A DNA stretch of 64,000 nucleotides from Membranipora membranacea (taxonomy: Eukaryota > Bryozoa > Gymnolaemata > Cheilostomatida > Membraniporidae), in the NCBI GenBank assembly GCA_914767715.1, contig OU612068.1, positions 5,520,001 through 5,584,000 of the forward strand. The letters are read 5' to 3'. The position numbers and the translations under genes are program-made. Below are positions 51,552 through 62,638 of this stretch, piece by piece (position 1 is the stretch's first letter; each line of letters starts with the position of its first letter). The notes under the pieces were generated by a model that searched no databases, was not told the DNA's origin, and saw nothing but the letters and a program-made list of their open reading frames with translations.

Positions 51552-54500
51552 CTACAAAGATATAAATAATATATCAGTTTTATGCTAACAGCTTGAAATT
51601 TTGCGTAGGGCTTGTGGCTCATTAAAAGTTCTCAGAAGATTCACAACTCTATCTAATACTGATAATGTAGGAAATTTGTCTGAGCCCCTGTCTTGTTAAA
51701 TAGCTTTCATCAACATCTATATTGACTATGAAGGAAAAAAATGATCTTGCTTCCTCACTGGTTTTCATTGACTCTACCTTGCACGAGAATGGTGAAATCG
51801 CTAAAGACAATTCCAGTTTGCTCCCTCACAAGAACACCAAAGGTAACGATATCCTTTAAGCACATTGCTGTCAAAGTAGGATTGTTCTTCTGTTCACCAC
51901 TCAAGGTCAACCAGTAGCAGCTGGTTCCATCATTGATAACACTTGTTTTTCGCTCCTGACTCCATGGATCCATTATAGCACATCCAAGCATTCTTTTTCT
52001 GGACAAGCAAAATAAATGGTTACGAGTCAAGTAAAACTCATGCTACAGCGTATGGCAAAACCATCTCGAAGGTCAGCGAAGAAACATTTAATGATTTAAT
52101 TAAATGTAAATAGTGTTTTATATCAGGGTGGTCAATTTCCTAATATTCTTGGGGTTTATCCACATGCCTATCTGCATCTTCATTACATTGATTAACTATA
52201 AACATTTATAAAAATATATACATTTGACACGTCAATGAATTCTGCAAAAGGATCACGTCAATGTCCCGTCGTAATTCAAGAAATCACACTCAGAATTAGA
52301 CGCCCTTCGGTTATCTCTGCTGTCGCATACACCACAATGCACAAGAAGACCACCAGCAATGTCATTCTGGCGTTGAAAAATAATACTACGCTTTTCCTAT
52401 GCGGCATGGGTTAAAAGTACCAAACTGGAGAGAGGACAACTCCGAACTGAGGCCTAAATCAGAGCTCGGAAAACTGTCTATTGTAATCTGTTGCAAAAAA
52501 CTGATTCTCACCCTTCAGGACATTTTATTTTCTCGTCGATTGATATACTTTCACCTTTAACTACTACCGCATCTCCTTCAGTCAGTAGCGGTGAACACCT
52601 AGCCGCTGGCTACAAGCACAGGCTTCAGATACAGTTACAAAATTGTCATATTGCATGTTAAATCATGAATATATATGTATATTATATGTATGTTCTTCTT
52701 TTCTCTTTTAGAATATTAACACTCAAGCAAGAGGCAAGAGATATTGGCTGGCACTGCACAGGCGTGAATGTTCGCCTCATGAAAGGGAATGGTGCAATCT
52801 AGACCCATCTCATTACAAATTGTTTCTCAAACACTCGAGTAAGTATCCCTGATGACCATGCGACATAAGAAAGCTGATTAGTGCACGCTCATTACTCATC
52901 TACTCTTTACAACAATCCACAAAAATATAGAGACTCTCTTCAGCATGTTTTGGGGATATAACTAAAGTTGTTTGTTACTTCAGGGACATAAAATATGCAT
53001 ACTATGGACATTGATGCCACCAAAATCCTGCTAGCTAGATGTCTAAATATCTTATCAAAGGAAAGCGATTTTAATTGCTGTTGCCTGAGTATAAAATCAC
53101 TTGTGGTACAGGTAAAGCGCTTAAACCTATTCCAAATGAAAGAAAAACTTGAGGCGTGAACTTTCCATGTTTAAGTCAACATTGTGAAAGAAGGTCTCAA
53201 CATTCCTACTGTGATCACTGAGCATGTGTTTGCACTTACTACAGAGGGAACAGTTGCATCTACTGCATTCTTTACAGTGCAAGTGTTTGGAGAGTCCCAC
53301 TGGGAACCTGCGCAATTTCTAAAGTCCTTACACATACATCTGGCTACAAAGGTGTTTGCTGGAAAAAAAGAGTAAAATTATCTGCCAAAGTCGTTGTCGC
53401 AAGCTTAAAACCAACTAATAACAATGTATTTCTGTTTGAAGCTGTATATTATAGTAAAACATCATTTTGAGTTATCATGGTCAGGGATTGGGTTTCATGA
53501 TAAAAGAAATCAAATGTGTTTGTATTTCTGAGTTACTCACCCAGATATAAATATGGGATTCTTTTTTTATTAACAAAATGAAAATATAAAGGTAATGGGT
53601 GCTCTTCATAATTCAAATTGAGTTACCTGGGCAATAGATGCTGGATGGGGCGTGATCTTCACGTGCAGTTGGCGGACCTAAAATCATGTAAAATAGGTAT
53701 CCTTTGTCATATTCATAACCAGGCAAGCTGAACAGTTTGCATTTTTACTTTTGCGCTGGACTTATCATGGCTCAACTCAGTATGTCATTCTCATTTAAGA
53801 TTGACAAAACTTTAACTGACACAGTAAGCAACCAATAACCATGATATATAATTGTATATCAGTGAGCTGGAAATCTTGCTGTTTAGCCTGGGGCTTGTGT
53901 CAAGACTCAATATGTAGTAATCCAAGGTTATCTTATGCTGTCAAAATAGTGATAGTCAGTTAAGTTAAATTAACTCATACTTAATTTTCAAACGATATTT
54001 TACCTTGTAAGCTTATTCCGAAAGGATTTTCTTTGAGGAAAAGTCCATGCGGCCCAAATTTAGGAGGGGCAGGACGGTTTTCATTAGGTCCTGAAACAAA
54101 CAAACAAACCAATAAATTCTTAAGTTATTTTTAGACTGAAGTCAATCCTAAACAAAATATAAACCAATGATTATTATACTAATTGAATGATGCAATAAAT
54201 TAGTAGGTTATCTGCTGGATGACATGTAATTTGTTCTAAGGTGTAATAAATTCAACAGTCAACTAACCTTGTGCTGGCCCGAAGAAAGGAAATCTTGCTG
54301 GAAACGGAGCAATAGGATCTGGACCTGAAACATACAAATGCTTACTGTAATCTTTTGAATATATCACAAACAATAAATACCTGGAACACTGATAATAATG
54401 CTTATTGATCTTATTCTCATGACATAATAAACTTAACTGTCAACTCACCTAGCGCAGGTCCAAAGAAAGGACGAATTGGTGGGAAAGGAGGTCCCTTGGG

Positions 54501-57500
54501 TTCTGAAACAAGCCAACAAGTAATTAGTGTATTTTTAGAGTTTACAATGAATATGAATCTATATTTATGATCAATTTATCAAGGAAATTTATTGCATAAA
54601 GTCATTTATTTTCTTTGTGTTGTATGAAACTAAATTGTTAACTCACCTAGTGGGCGCTCAGGGAACATTAATTTGTGTAGAAATTGATTGAGCGGAGGTT
54701 GTGCTGAAACAAACAAATAAACATGTATCATAATGTATGTGGAAACTGATTGCTGCAAAAAAACTCATTTAATCTCTTTGAGGTGCACAAAACTGAGCTG
54801 TCAACTCATGCGGACCGAAGAAAAGTGGTCTAGGTAGAAAAGAATGATGTAGAAGTGGTTCTGATACAAATAAACATAACAACTGCATTTTTACTTTATT
54901 ACAAGCTATGTTTTGAGCCAGTAAATTAGGAAGTTTGCTGCTTATTTATTCTCTTTGAGAAGAAATCAACTAAACTATCAACTCAACTGGATGCAGCCCA
55001 AAGATGGGTCGTATTGGAAGAATTGGTGGAATATTGGGTTGTCCTGAAACAAATACACATAATTACCGCTTTTGTTTGAACATACAAACTATATAGTTGA
55101 TCCATTGAAATAGGAAGTTGGCTGCTGCACATCACTCATTTATTTACTTTGAGGTGCATGAAAAAAAAACTGTCAACTCACCCCGTGTCGGTAGAAATGG
55201 AGAAATCTGAGAAAAGTCTGAAACATACAAACATAACAATTATTGCATTTATACGAGTTTATACGCCAAATATATGACCCATTAAGTAAGGAGGATCTCT
55301 GCTGCATACTCATAGCCTGGTGTGCCGCTCTGGTATATTCTAACATAATCAATTACTATACTTTACTTTACTCATGTTGTGGTTTAGTTGACTGATGATT
55401 GATACTGTGTGATTTATAGGGTGATTTGTAAGACACCATTTGCCTGAGCTAATCGTTTCTTGTCATATTTTATTTCTACGTCTTCTACTCTGGTCTTTTC
55501 CCAATTAAAATCTTGTCTAAGACAATCGGTATGTGAATTGGGAAAGCTGACTATGATATCAACCTATGTGCGTACTTACTAGGAATTTTAAAGATTATTT
55601 ATAAACATATTACACCAGAGAGAGTTCTCTCACATTGTCTCTGTGGTATTCCCAATGGGGTAACGGCATTTGTTGGCGTAAATTATGTTAACTCACCCTG
55701 TGACGACCCAAAGAGCGGTAGTCGTGGTCGGAATGGTCGGATAGGAGGGTGTCCTTGATATAAATAAAAACAAATAAACATATAACTGTATTTATTTGAG
55801 TTTACAAATTATAAACTTGATACATTGAGTTACTTATATTGAGGTGAAATAAACAAAATTGTCAACTCACCTGGCGGCAGCCCATAGAAGGGAGGTCTCA
55901 GTGGGAATGGTCTGAAAGGAGGTGGTCCTGAAACAAATTAACACATAGCTATATTTATTGGAGTTTACTATATAACTATTTATACAACTATAATATATTC
56001 GATACATTAAATGTGCATAGTTAGGGAGTCAGCTGTGAGCCTAATAGTTGTAAGATTTGGAATTCCATGTTCAATTACATGTGTCCATGTATTTTCAGGG
56101 CTATTAGTTAATCATGTTTTAGGAGCCACTCCAGTGTGTAAAGAAAATTTAGAGTAATTTTGAGTTGAAATGGTCAGAAAAAAGAGGTGGTCTTGAAAAT
56201 AAATAAAACAATATAATAATATAAAGTAATAACTTCATTTTTTGAGTTTACAAACTATATACCTGATACATTAAGCTTGGAAGTCGACCGGCGACGCCGA
56301 CTGCTGCATATTAACTCATTAATTTCCACTGAGGTGTAATGAATTAACTGTCAACTTACCTCGTGGAGGCCCAAAGCCAGGAGGTCCGCGTCGAAATGGT
56401 TGAGGGCGAGGTCTTACTGAAACAAATAAACTGATTGTTGCATTTATTTGAATCTACAAACTATATATTTGATGCATCGAGTGAGGAAATTTGCTTCTAC
56501 ATAGTAATCATTTATTTTCTCAGCTTACTGAATTAAACTGTCAACTCACCTCTAGGGGGCCCAAAGAAGGGCAGTTTTAGTGGAAATGGTCGGATCAGAG
56601 GTGGCCTTCCTTGTGCAAAGAGATGACCGAAGCGTAGCAGGGGCTTAACACAGTGCCCTGTCAGGGTAGGAAATTTCCTTGTAAAGAGGCTAAGATTCAC
56701 CCAGTAACAGCTGGTGTCATCACGGATAACTCTTGTTTGTCGGTGCTGAGACCATGGATCATTTATTATACATCCCTTCATCCCAAATCTGAGCAATCAA
56801 ATGAAAAAAGTTGTAACATGCGATATTTCATTCAATCTTGCTGATTTGTGAAATGTGTACAAGCAGCAAATATATAAAGTTTTGAGCTCAGATGAGGATC
56901 TTGATGGTCTTGCTGCAATGTAAGGAAAATATTTACAAGTGACAAATATTTCTTAAATGCCTTCATTTTCATTAGAGTGGTTGTATGCTACACACATATT
57001 TTGAGGTTACATTAAAGACACTCATCTGCATCTACGATAGATATTTACGGTTGCACTTATTCATTGTTTATTATATTTACCTCCACCACGACCATTGATT
57101 TTTCTTTATGGCTGATTTTGAGAAATATTCTCATCGAATGAAATTTATGCCAAAAGAAGGTAAACAAATATTTACATACTGATTTGTGCCTTGATAAACT
57201 ATATATCACATGCAGAGTTCAACACCCTATCTTACTATTACTAGAACATTAATATGCACATCATAATGGATACAAACAATAGATGTCTGACATGATGGAT
57301 AACACAATGGCATATACCAAACAAAATTCCAAACAACTGACGCTTACCCTGGAGGACAGAGGATCCGTGATCCCTCTTGGATACTTGCACCTGTCACTAT
57401 TTCCGTATCACCATAAGCGTGCCTAGGTAGACACTTTACCACTGCCTAAAATTACAGATACTGGTTACAATTACATGTACTGGATATTTTTTATTTTATT

Positions 57501-60500
57501 TTATTTTGTTTATTTAATTTGATTCAATTTAATTTAATTTAATTTTATTTTATTTTATTTCATTTTGTTTTAATTTATTTATTTTAGTTTATTTTAGTTT
57601 ATTTTATTTTATTTATTTTAATAATACTAATGTATTTTACTTTTTCACCAAGCAGGCTGACTTATTAATATCTTCAATAACCATCTCATTCACTACCTGC
57701 GAATAAAACTCTGAAAATGATCAAGAGACTCTATCTAGCTATCTATCAAGAACTGTATTCACATTTATAACTCTGGCGCCCCCCTGGCACAAGCAAGCTC
57801 ATCATTGCTTTACACAAAACAGTATATGGAAATAATTTATAGCCTCTCTTTATCGCCCAATCAGTAATCTTTGGAGCTGGCTGTCGATGATGCATAGTAT
57901 GAACCTTACTAACACCATAAACTCACAACCAGGGGAATGCATGCATTTCATATGGAGTTGATTTAAATGCAATTGCCAAATATAAATCCCTCATTTTATT
58001 GGTACAGTGTCTAGATCATTTTAGCACGCTTGAAAACCATAAGGTATTCAACTTTAATGTTGACGGTGATGATGTGAATTACGGTGTAAAAATCTTCAGA
58101 GCTTATTCCAAGCGTATGTCCATACCATAGAGTTATCTCCATGGTTCATACTTACTATTGAGGGGGCGCTCGCTCCTGCCTTATTTTGTACTTTGCAGGT
58201 ATGTGGGAAAGTCCACATAGCACCATCACAGTTGGACGCGTCCTTACAAAAACATTTAACTGCGAAGGTGTTAGCTAAAAATGTTAAATAAGATTATCAC
58301 CTGACACAATAATATTGCTAGATAAGACAAACAGCGAATAGCTAGCTTTGTTTTCTGTACTGAGATGATTTCAGCCGAACGACTCAGATATATTGACAAT
58401 GCTGAGATGATGTTATGCTGAATCTTAACTTTTAATGAGTTGGAAAATCAAAATCGCATAAGGAGATCGTAAACAGCAGAAATGTGAATTTAAATTTGGG
58501 GATGCAATGAAACTTTGATCCTGTAGTTTATATTACAAAAAGTTAGTACCTGGACATTGGACGGTAGATATGGCATCATCTGCAAGCTCAGATGGCGCTC
58601 CTACAAATATATAACATGGGTAATCACTACTATAATCATAAGCAATCGAGTTTGATCGCTCAGAGTTTTGCCTAAGGCATGTGACGGGACACAGTAAGGG
58701 TTCTACGAAGATTCACAACTCTATTTGGCACTGATAACACATTCTCAGTCGATGCTTAAATGTGTTCCACACTTGTTTTATCTTGAGGAAGAAAGTGAAA
58801 GTGAAATAACTTGAGACACCTTACCTTGCAAAGCGACAGAAAATGGAGGTGTGAGACCTAAAAAAAAACCAGAAGCATACCACATTTTTTGTGTTAATGA
58901 ACTGTACACTTTTATGTATAAAATACATTTTTATTTGCATCCACCATCATCCGAAGATGTTGCCCATGATGTGCACAAAAAAAAACCGTAATGTAATCAA
59001 GGGATAAAAAAATGAATGAATCAAGTGGTTTGATAATGCCAATTTAAATGTATGTAATCTAAAAGTTACATGATATATGTAACATCATTTCTGTTTTTGT
59101 GGTGTAATAAACTGCCAACTCACATGGAAGCCGTCCAAAGGAAGGAGGTCCGGGTCGTCCTGAACATACAAACAAATAATAAGAGCATGTTAGATAAATA
59201 TCGGCCATCCAAGTGTATAACCAAAGCACCTTTTTATTCAATTTTATATGCGATTTTTCAACTCATGCAGCTCAGACTCCTTTTGATTTATTTTCCCACT
59301 TATATGCCATACTTTCGATGCTATCAACCTATTACAGGATTGATATTAAAATTAGACAATAAAAAAACTTCAAAGCATGTTCATTAGTGGACAATTTATA
59401 TTTGATAAATTGAAATGAAAACTCCTTCATTGCTTTAAGGATTTTATATTCTTGACTGCGATCTCACCTTTTTGCAGCCCTAAGAAAAGATCTCCATGTG
59501 GTCTGACGCAGAGTGCTGTCATGGTAGGGTTTGGTTTCTCAGCGCCGTAGAGTTTCACCCATGTACAGCTTTTATAATCGTTGACAACACCTGTTCTTCT
59601 GAGCTGACTCCATGGATCATTAATTGCACAACCAGTCATCACGAGTCTGATAAATGTAAATATACTCATTGGTGGGGTTGGGTGATGATAATTGAAATTT
59701 TAAATCATAAATAATTAATCTTTCTTGAATGTGCCACAGTGGAACAGGTAGAGATATTGACCAAATTCATAGTATTCCGGATATCTAGCAAAGTGAGAGG
59801 AGCTTTGGTACCGCAATCAAGCAAGAAGTCCCATGTTTGATTCTCGCCACGAGGGATTTACCCTGGCTTCTCCCTACCAACAAAACTACAAAATCAAAAA
59901 TCAACTTCAACCAAGAACTCTCACAAATCACCAACATCTCACACTCAGACAACTTACATAATTGCAAAACTGGCTGATAAAACATACTCATCCTTCTAAC
60001 ATCAAGGATGTGTTCTATCAGTAATAATCAAAATTATCCAGGGGACTTAGAGTGCAAGGGGTGTCAATCACCTGTCTCTAGAGTGTATGGTTTCATACCA
60101 CTACACCCCCCCCCCCCACATAAGACAAGACAAGACATCTAGCAAAGTGGATAACTTAATTTGCAGATGGACTATCTCAAAATCTTTCCACCTGCAACGA
60201 AAGTCCACCCCCCACATTTTAATGCAATCATTAGGCTTACCCTCTTTTACATATCAGTTGTGCTCCCGCCGATATACCTTGAGCAGTATAGAGTCTCTGA
60301 GAAGCGAAATTTGTAGCTAACGAACACACCGTTACTGCCTACAGATATAGATTGGATACTACGTTTGACTTAGGCATCAAAATGATTGGTGATATTTTGC
60401 TGCACACTGCCGGTTCAAGATATTGTACTATATCTCAAACAAATTGAAGAGCATGAAAATTAATTAGTTACTTGGAAAACATGACAATGATCTATACAAT

Positions 60501-62584
60501 ACTATATTTATTTTAGAATGAAAATAATGCCAACAAAGTATTATAAAAAATCATTGCAGAAAAATTATGCAGAGCCGTAGTTCTAGGGGAGGCACTGCCT
60601 CCCCTAGATAGCTAATTACAGTGCAGTAAAAACACTATAATTGAGCAATAACTGTCAGGAGCAGCTACTCTGGGATTTCCATTAGCTAATTTTATGCCTT
60701 TAATTGCTCGGAGAAGAGCCTACTGCACCCATCCTGGTGGTGCTTCGGATTTGCCTTGAACTTTTACCTCCCCTACCATTTTTCTAAACTACGTCCGTGT
60801 TATGACCGTAGATTTATGTCTGATGTTGATACCAAGCGTGTTGCTGCACTTACTACGGAGGGGACTGTCGCAGTTGCTGCGTTGAATACAGCACAGGTTC
60901 TCGGAGTTTCCCACTTGGCACCATCACAGTTTGACCTGTCCTTGCAGAAACATTCAACTGCGTAGGTATTTTCTGCAAAAAGAAAGTAAGATTATGACCA
61001 CAATAATAATGCTAGCAGAATAACAGCAAATGATACTAGCATTTTTCTGTAGAGGGTAGGTTCAAACAATAACAATTGCATGCCATTGCAGATGTTACAA
61101 GGCATTTCAATATATGACCATAAGAATTTGGGTTTTTGCCAGATTATTCACAAATACTGTGTCACTGAATTTAAATTTAAATTTAAACTTAAAAGTAGGA
61201 AAATTGGAAAAGAGGTGAAATGGAAATCCAAGAATAAGCTGTGAATAAGTACCTCATCAAAACAAAAATCCGAATTGATAGTTTGTATTTTCCTCTATCA
61301 TATTATTACAAAAATTAATACCTGGACATGTGACAGTAGATTTGGCGTCATCTTTGCGCTCAGATGGAGCTCCTACAAAGATATATAATATATAAATATA
61401 TAATATATAAATGGCTATTGTATCGATAACATTCACAACTCAATCTGGTACTGATAAAACATTAATATAATCCTTGTCAATGCATGCAACAATGCTTTTT
61501 GCAGTTATATATGAACTTTGTTTGGATAATACTCATTCGTTGAGAATGCTTTACAGAATACGTTAAATAAATTACAAGAAAAAAATAAAGTCACAAAAAT
61601 GTTAATGCATATTTGATGAGAAATAAAATCTGGAAGATCTCCTATAACATGAAATGGATGGTTTATCTAGATGAATGAAGCATCATAACCGTAACTTTCT
61701 ATTACTTTTGAATTATTTTACCTTCTATTCGAATTCCGAAAGGATGTTTCTCTGGCCCTGGTGCTTGTAATGAGAAGCTCACAGTCGGTGGGAGTACAGG
61801 AGGTTCAGGGGGTACCAGCTGTGCAGGCTTTCTACCCACAGTATTACGTGTCCTACTTGTACCAGCCCAAGCTGGAAAAGAACAAGACATGATCATCAGC
61901 CAGCGAATTTGGAATCAACATAAAACGAGCCACAGACTGTAACTGGTCTGCATCAGATGTTTAGAATAACTACTACTGACTTTAATAGGCTGAAAATTCT
62001 AACTTACATTATTTCCGTGACACACCACCTAGAAATGTGAAAATTAGTGTGTTTTTTATCAATATCTTGAATCTTTGTTTTACTGACCTGTCATCGACAG
62101 CAAGGTATCAATTCAGAGTATACTTATTAATGACGAATCAGGGGTGTATTCGTAATAAGGAGGGGGGACCTGGCCCTACCACCATTTTCCAGCAGGTCAA
62201 TTTAAAAAAACCTCTAAAATTTATATAGCGTTATGAATATAAATTGACACTATTAATTCATGGGAACAGAGTGGTCCCTTGTCTCATTGGTTGGATTATG
62301 AAGGGATTGTACTTGTTCAGCTGTATTATTTGGCCATTTTCTCTTGAAGGAGTGCTCTACAGCGCCCCTCCTACCCCATCTCACAATGCCCTATCACTTC
62401 ATAATCTGAGGATACAGTCCTTGATGATGTGCTACCAATTTTTGCTCTCACAAGTCAAATTATTCTGTTTCAAGCGGCTATGACTATTTCGCGTCATATA
62501 AGAACAAGAATCATTTTTCTTACCTGGAGGCTCGAGCAGGCATAGTATGCCCACAAGGAGCAGTGCAGTGCTATGACCCTTCAT
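50361..62584 (-). CDS. Secreted modular cysteine-rich protein with four ABCD modules and a proline-rich mini-exon array
   Basis: Family not recognised. The model: signal exon 62584-62524; linker 61871-61722; module 1 61372-61322, 60972-60854, 60338-60241, 59646-59468; linkers 59159-59124, 58857-58825; module 2 58600-58550, 58274-58156, 57445-57348, 56788-56550; mini-exons 56416-56360, 55927-55871, 55753-55697, 55217-55182, 54703-54647, 54502-54449, 54324-54268, 54090-54004; module 3 53677-53627, 53358-53240, 52609-52512, 51998-51778; module 4 51551-51498, 51183-51062, 50851-50757, 50556-50361 (stop TAG). It totals 2652 nt (883 residues) in frame with two broken mini-exons skipped. Each module has ten cysteines, so five disulfides are possible. 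It probably works outside the cell. Confidence 0.85.
51778..53677 (-). CDS. ABCD module 3
   Basis: A: GPPTAREDHAPSSIYCP. B: TFVARCMCKDFRNCAGSQW...NTC. C: PAARCSPLLTEGD...KIKCPE. D: MLGCAIMDPWSQ...SCYWLTLSGEQKNNPTLTAM...C. Exon D has an extra 40-residue hydrophobic tail (FGVLVREQTGIVFSDFTILV) before the phase-1 donor. Confidence 0.8.
52712..52838 (+). other. Orphan exon-like ORF antisense within an intron of the modular gene
   Basis: A strong pyrimidine-rich acceptor (TTCTTTTCTCTTTTAG) and a consensus donor (CTCGA|GTAAGT) bound 42 open codons including GKRYWLALHRRE and REWCNLDPSHYKLFLKHS. It lies between exons B and C of module 3 on the opposite strand. No partner exons were found nearby. It could be a relic or part of a long-range gene. 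Confidence 0.4.
54004..56416 (-). CDS. Array of proline-rich mini-exons
   Basis: Eight usable mini-exons of 36-87 nt, all phase 1/1, each encoding a variant of P-P-x-x-P-F-x-x-R-P-F-F-G-P (for example GPPPFRPFPLRPPFYGLPP and EPKGPPFPPIRPFFGPAL). Introns of roughly 100-480 bp are themselves similar: TTTGTTTCAG before and GTGAGTTGACAG after the exon recur. The array arose by local duplication of exon plus flanking intron. The last one (54090-54004) ends NPFGISLQ, like HPFGIRIE in exon 2, so it is the ancestral linker end. Confidence 0.82.
54811..55043 (-). pseudogene. Two mini-exons with lost splice donors
   Basis: 55043-54987 encodes GQPNIPPILPIRPIFGLHP but its donor reads CCAG|TTGAGT instead of GTGAGT. 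54860-54811 encodes EPLLHHSFLPRPLFFGP but its donor position reads ATGAGT. Both keep their acceptors. All mini-exons are phase 1/1, so skipping either leaves the frame intact. Confidence 0.7.
56165..56198 (-). pseudogene. Relic mini-exon
   Basis: An acceptor-like TTTTCAAG followed by ACCACCTCTTTTTTCTGACC resembles the start of the 55927-55871 mini-exon, but no donor follows and the sequence decays. It explains the wide gap between neighbouring mini-exons. Confidence 0.45.
56550..58600 (-). CDS. ABCD module 2 with proline-rich tail fused to exon D
   Basis: A: GAPSELADDAISTVQCP. B: TFAVKCFCKDASNCDGAMW...HTC. C: AVVKCLPRHAYGD...RILCPP. D: MKGCIINDPWSQ...SCYWVNLS...LTGHCVKP. Exon D then runs without an intron into RPPLIRPFPLKLPFFGPPR, the same motif as the separate mini-exons downstream. 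Confidence 0.8.
57482..57625. repeat. ATTTT-rich simple repeat
   Basis: Runs of TTTTA/TTTAA units over about 140 bases in the intron between B and C of module 2. Confidence 0.9.
59190..59370 (+). repeat. Dispersed repeat copy B2
   Basis: Second copy of the 19960-20180 repeat, in an intron of the modular gene. Confidence 0.65.
59468..61372 (-). CDS. ABCD module 1
   Basis: Exon A: GAPSERKDDAKSTVTCP. Exon B: TYAVECFCKDRSNCDGAKW...RTC. Exon C: AVTVCSLATNFASQ...LICKR. Exon D: MTGCAINDPWSQ...SCTWVKLYG...PTMTALCVR. Intron phases are 1-1-0-2-1, identical in all four modules, so each module could be duplicated as a unit. Linker exons follow at 59159-59124 and 58857-58825. Confidence 0.8.
62524..62584 (-). 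CDS. Signal-peptide exon of the modular gene
   Basis: Encodes MKGHSTALLLVGILCLLEPP and ends phase 1 at CCAG|GTAAGA. It is a classic short signal peptide with a hydrophobic core. The ATG at 62584-62582 follows a TATA box by about 47 bases, which supports this start. Confidence 0.85.
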
Positions 62585-62630
62585 GGTTGAGACACACACC
62601 ACTTTAAGGTATGTGCTACCAAATCTAGCC

Positions 62631-62638
62631 CTTTTATA
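62631..62638 (-). promoter_or_regulatory. TATA box of the modular gene
   Basis: TATAAAAG on the minus strand about 47 bases upstream of the ATG, implying a 5' UTR of roughly 15-20 nt. Confidence 0.65.

Noticed and set aside
50361-62584. Assignment of the ABCD module to PCSK9-like or Ly6 domains
   Set aside because: Only short cysteine-spacing similarities in part of the module; lengths and remaining motifs do not fit.
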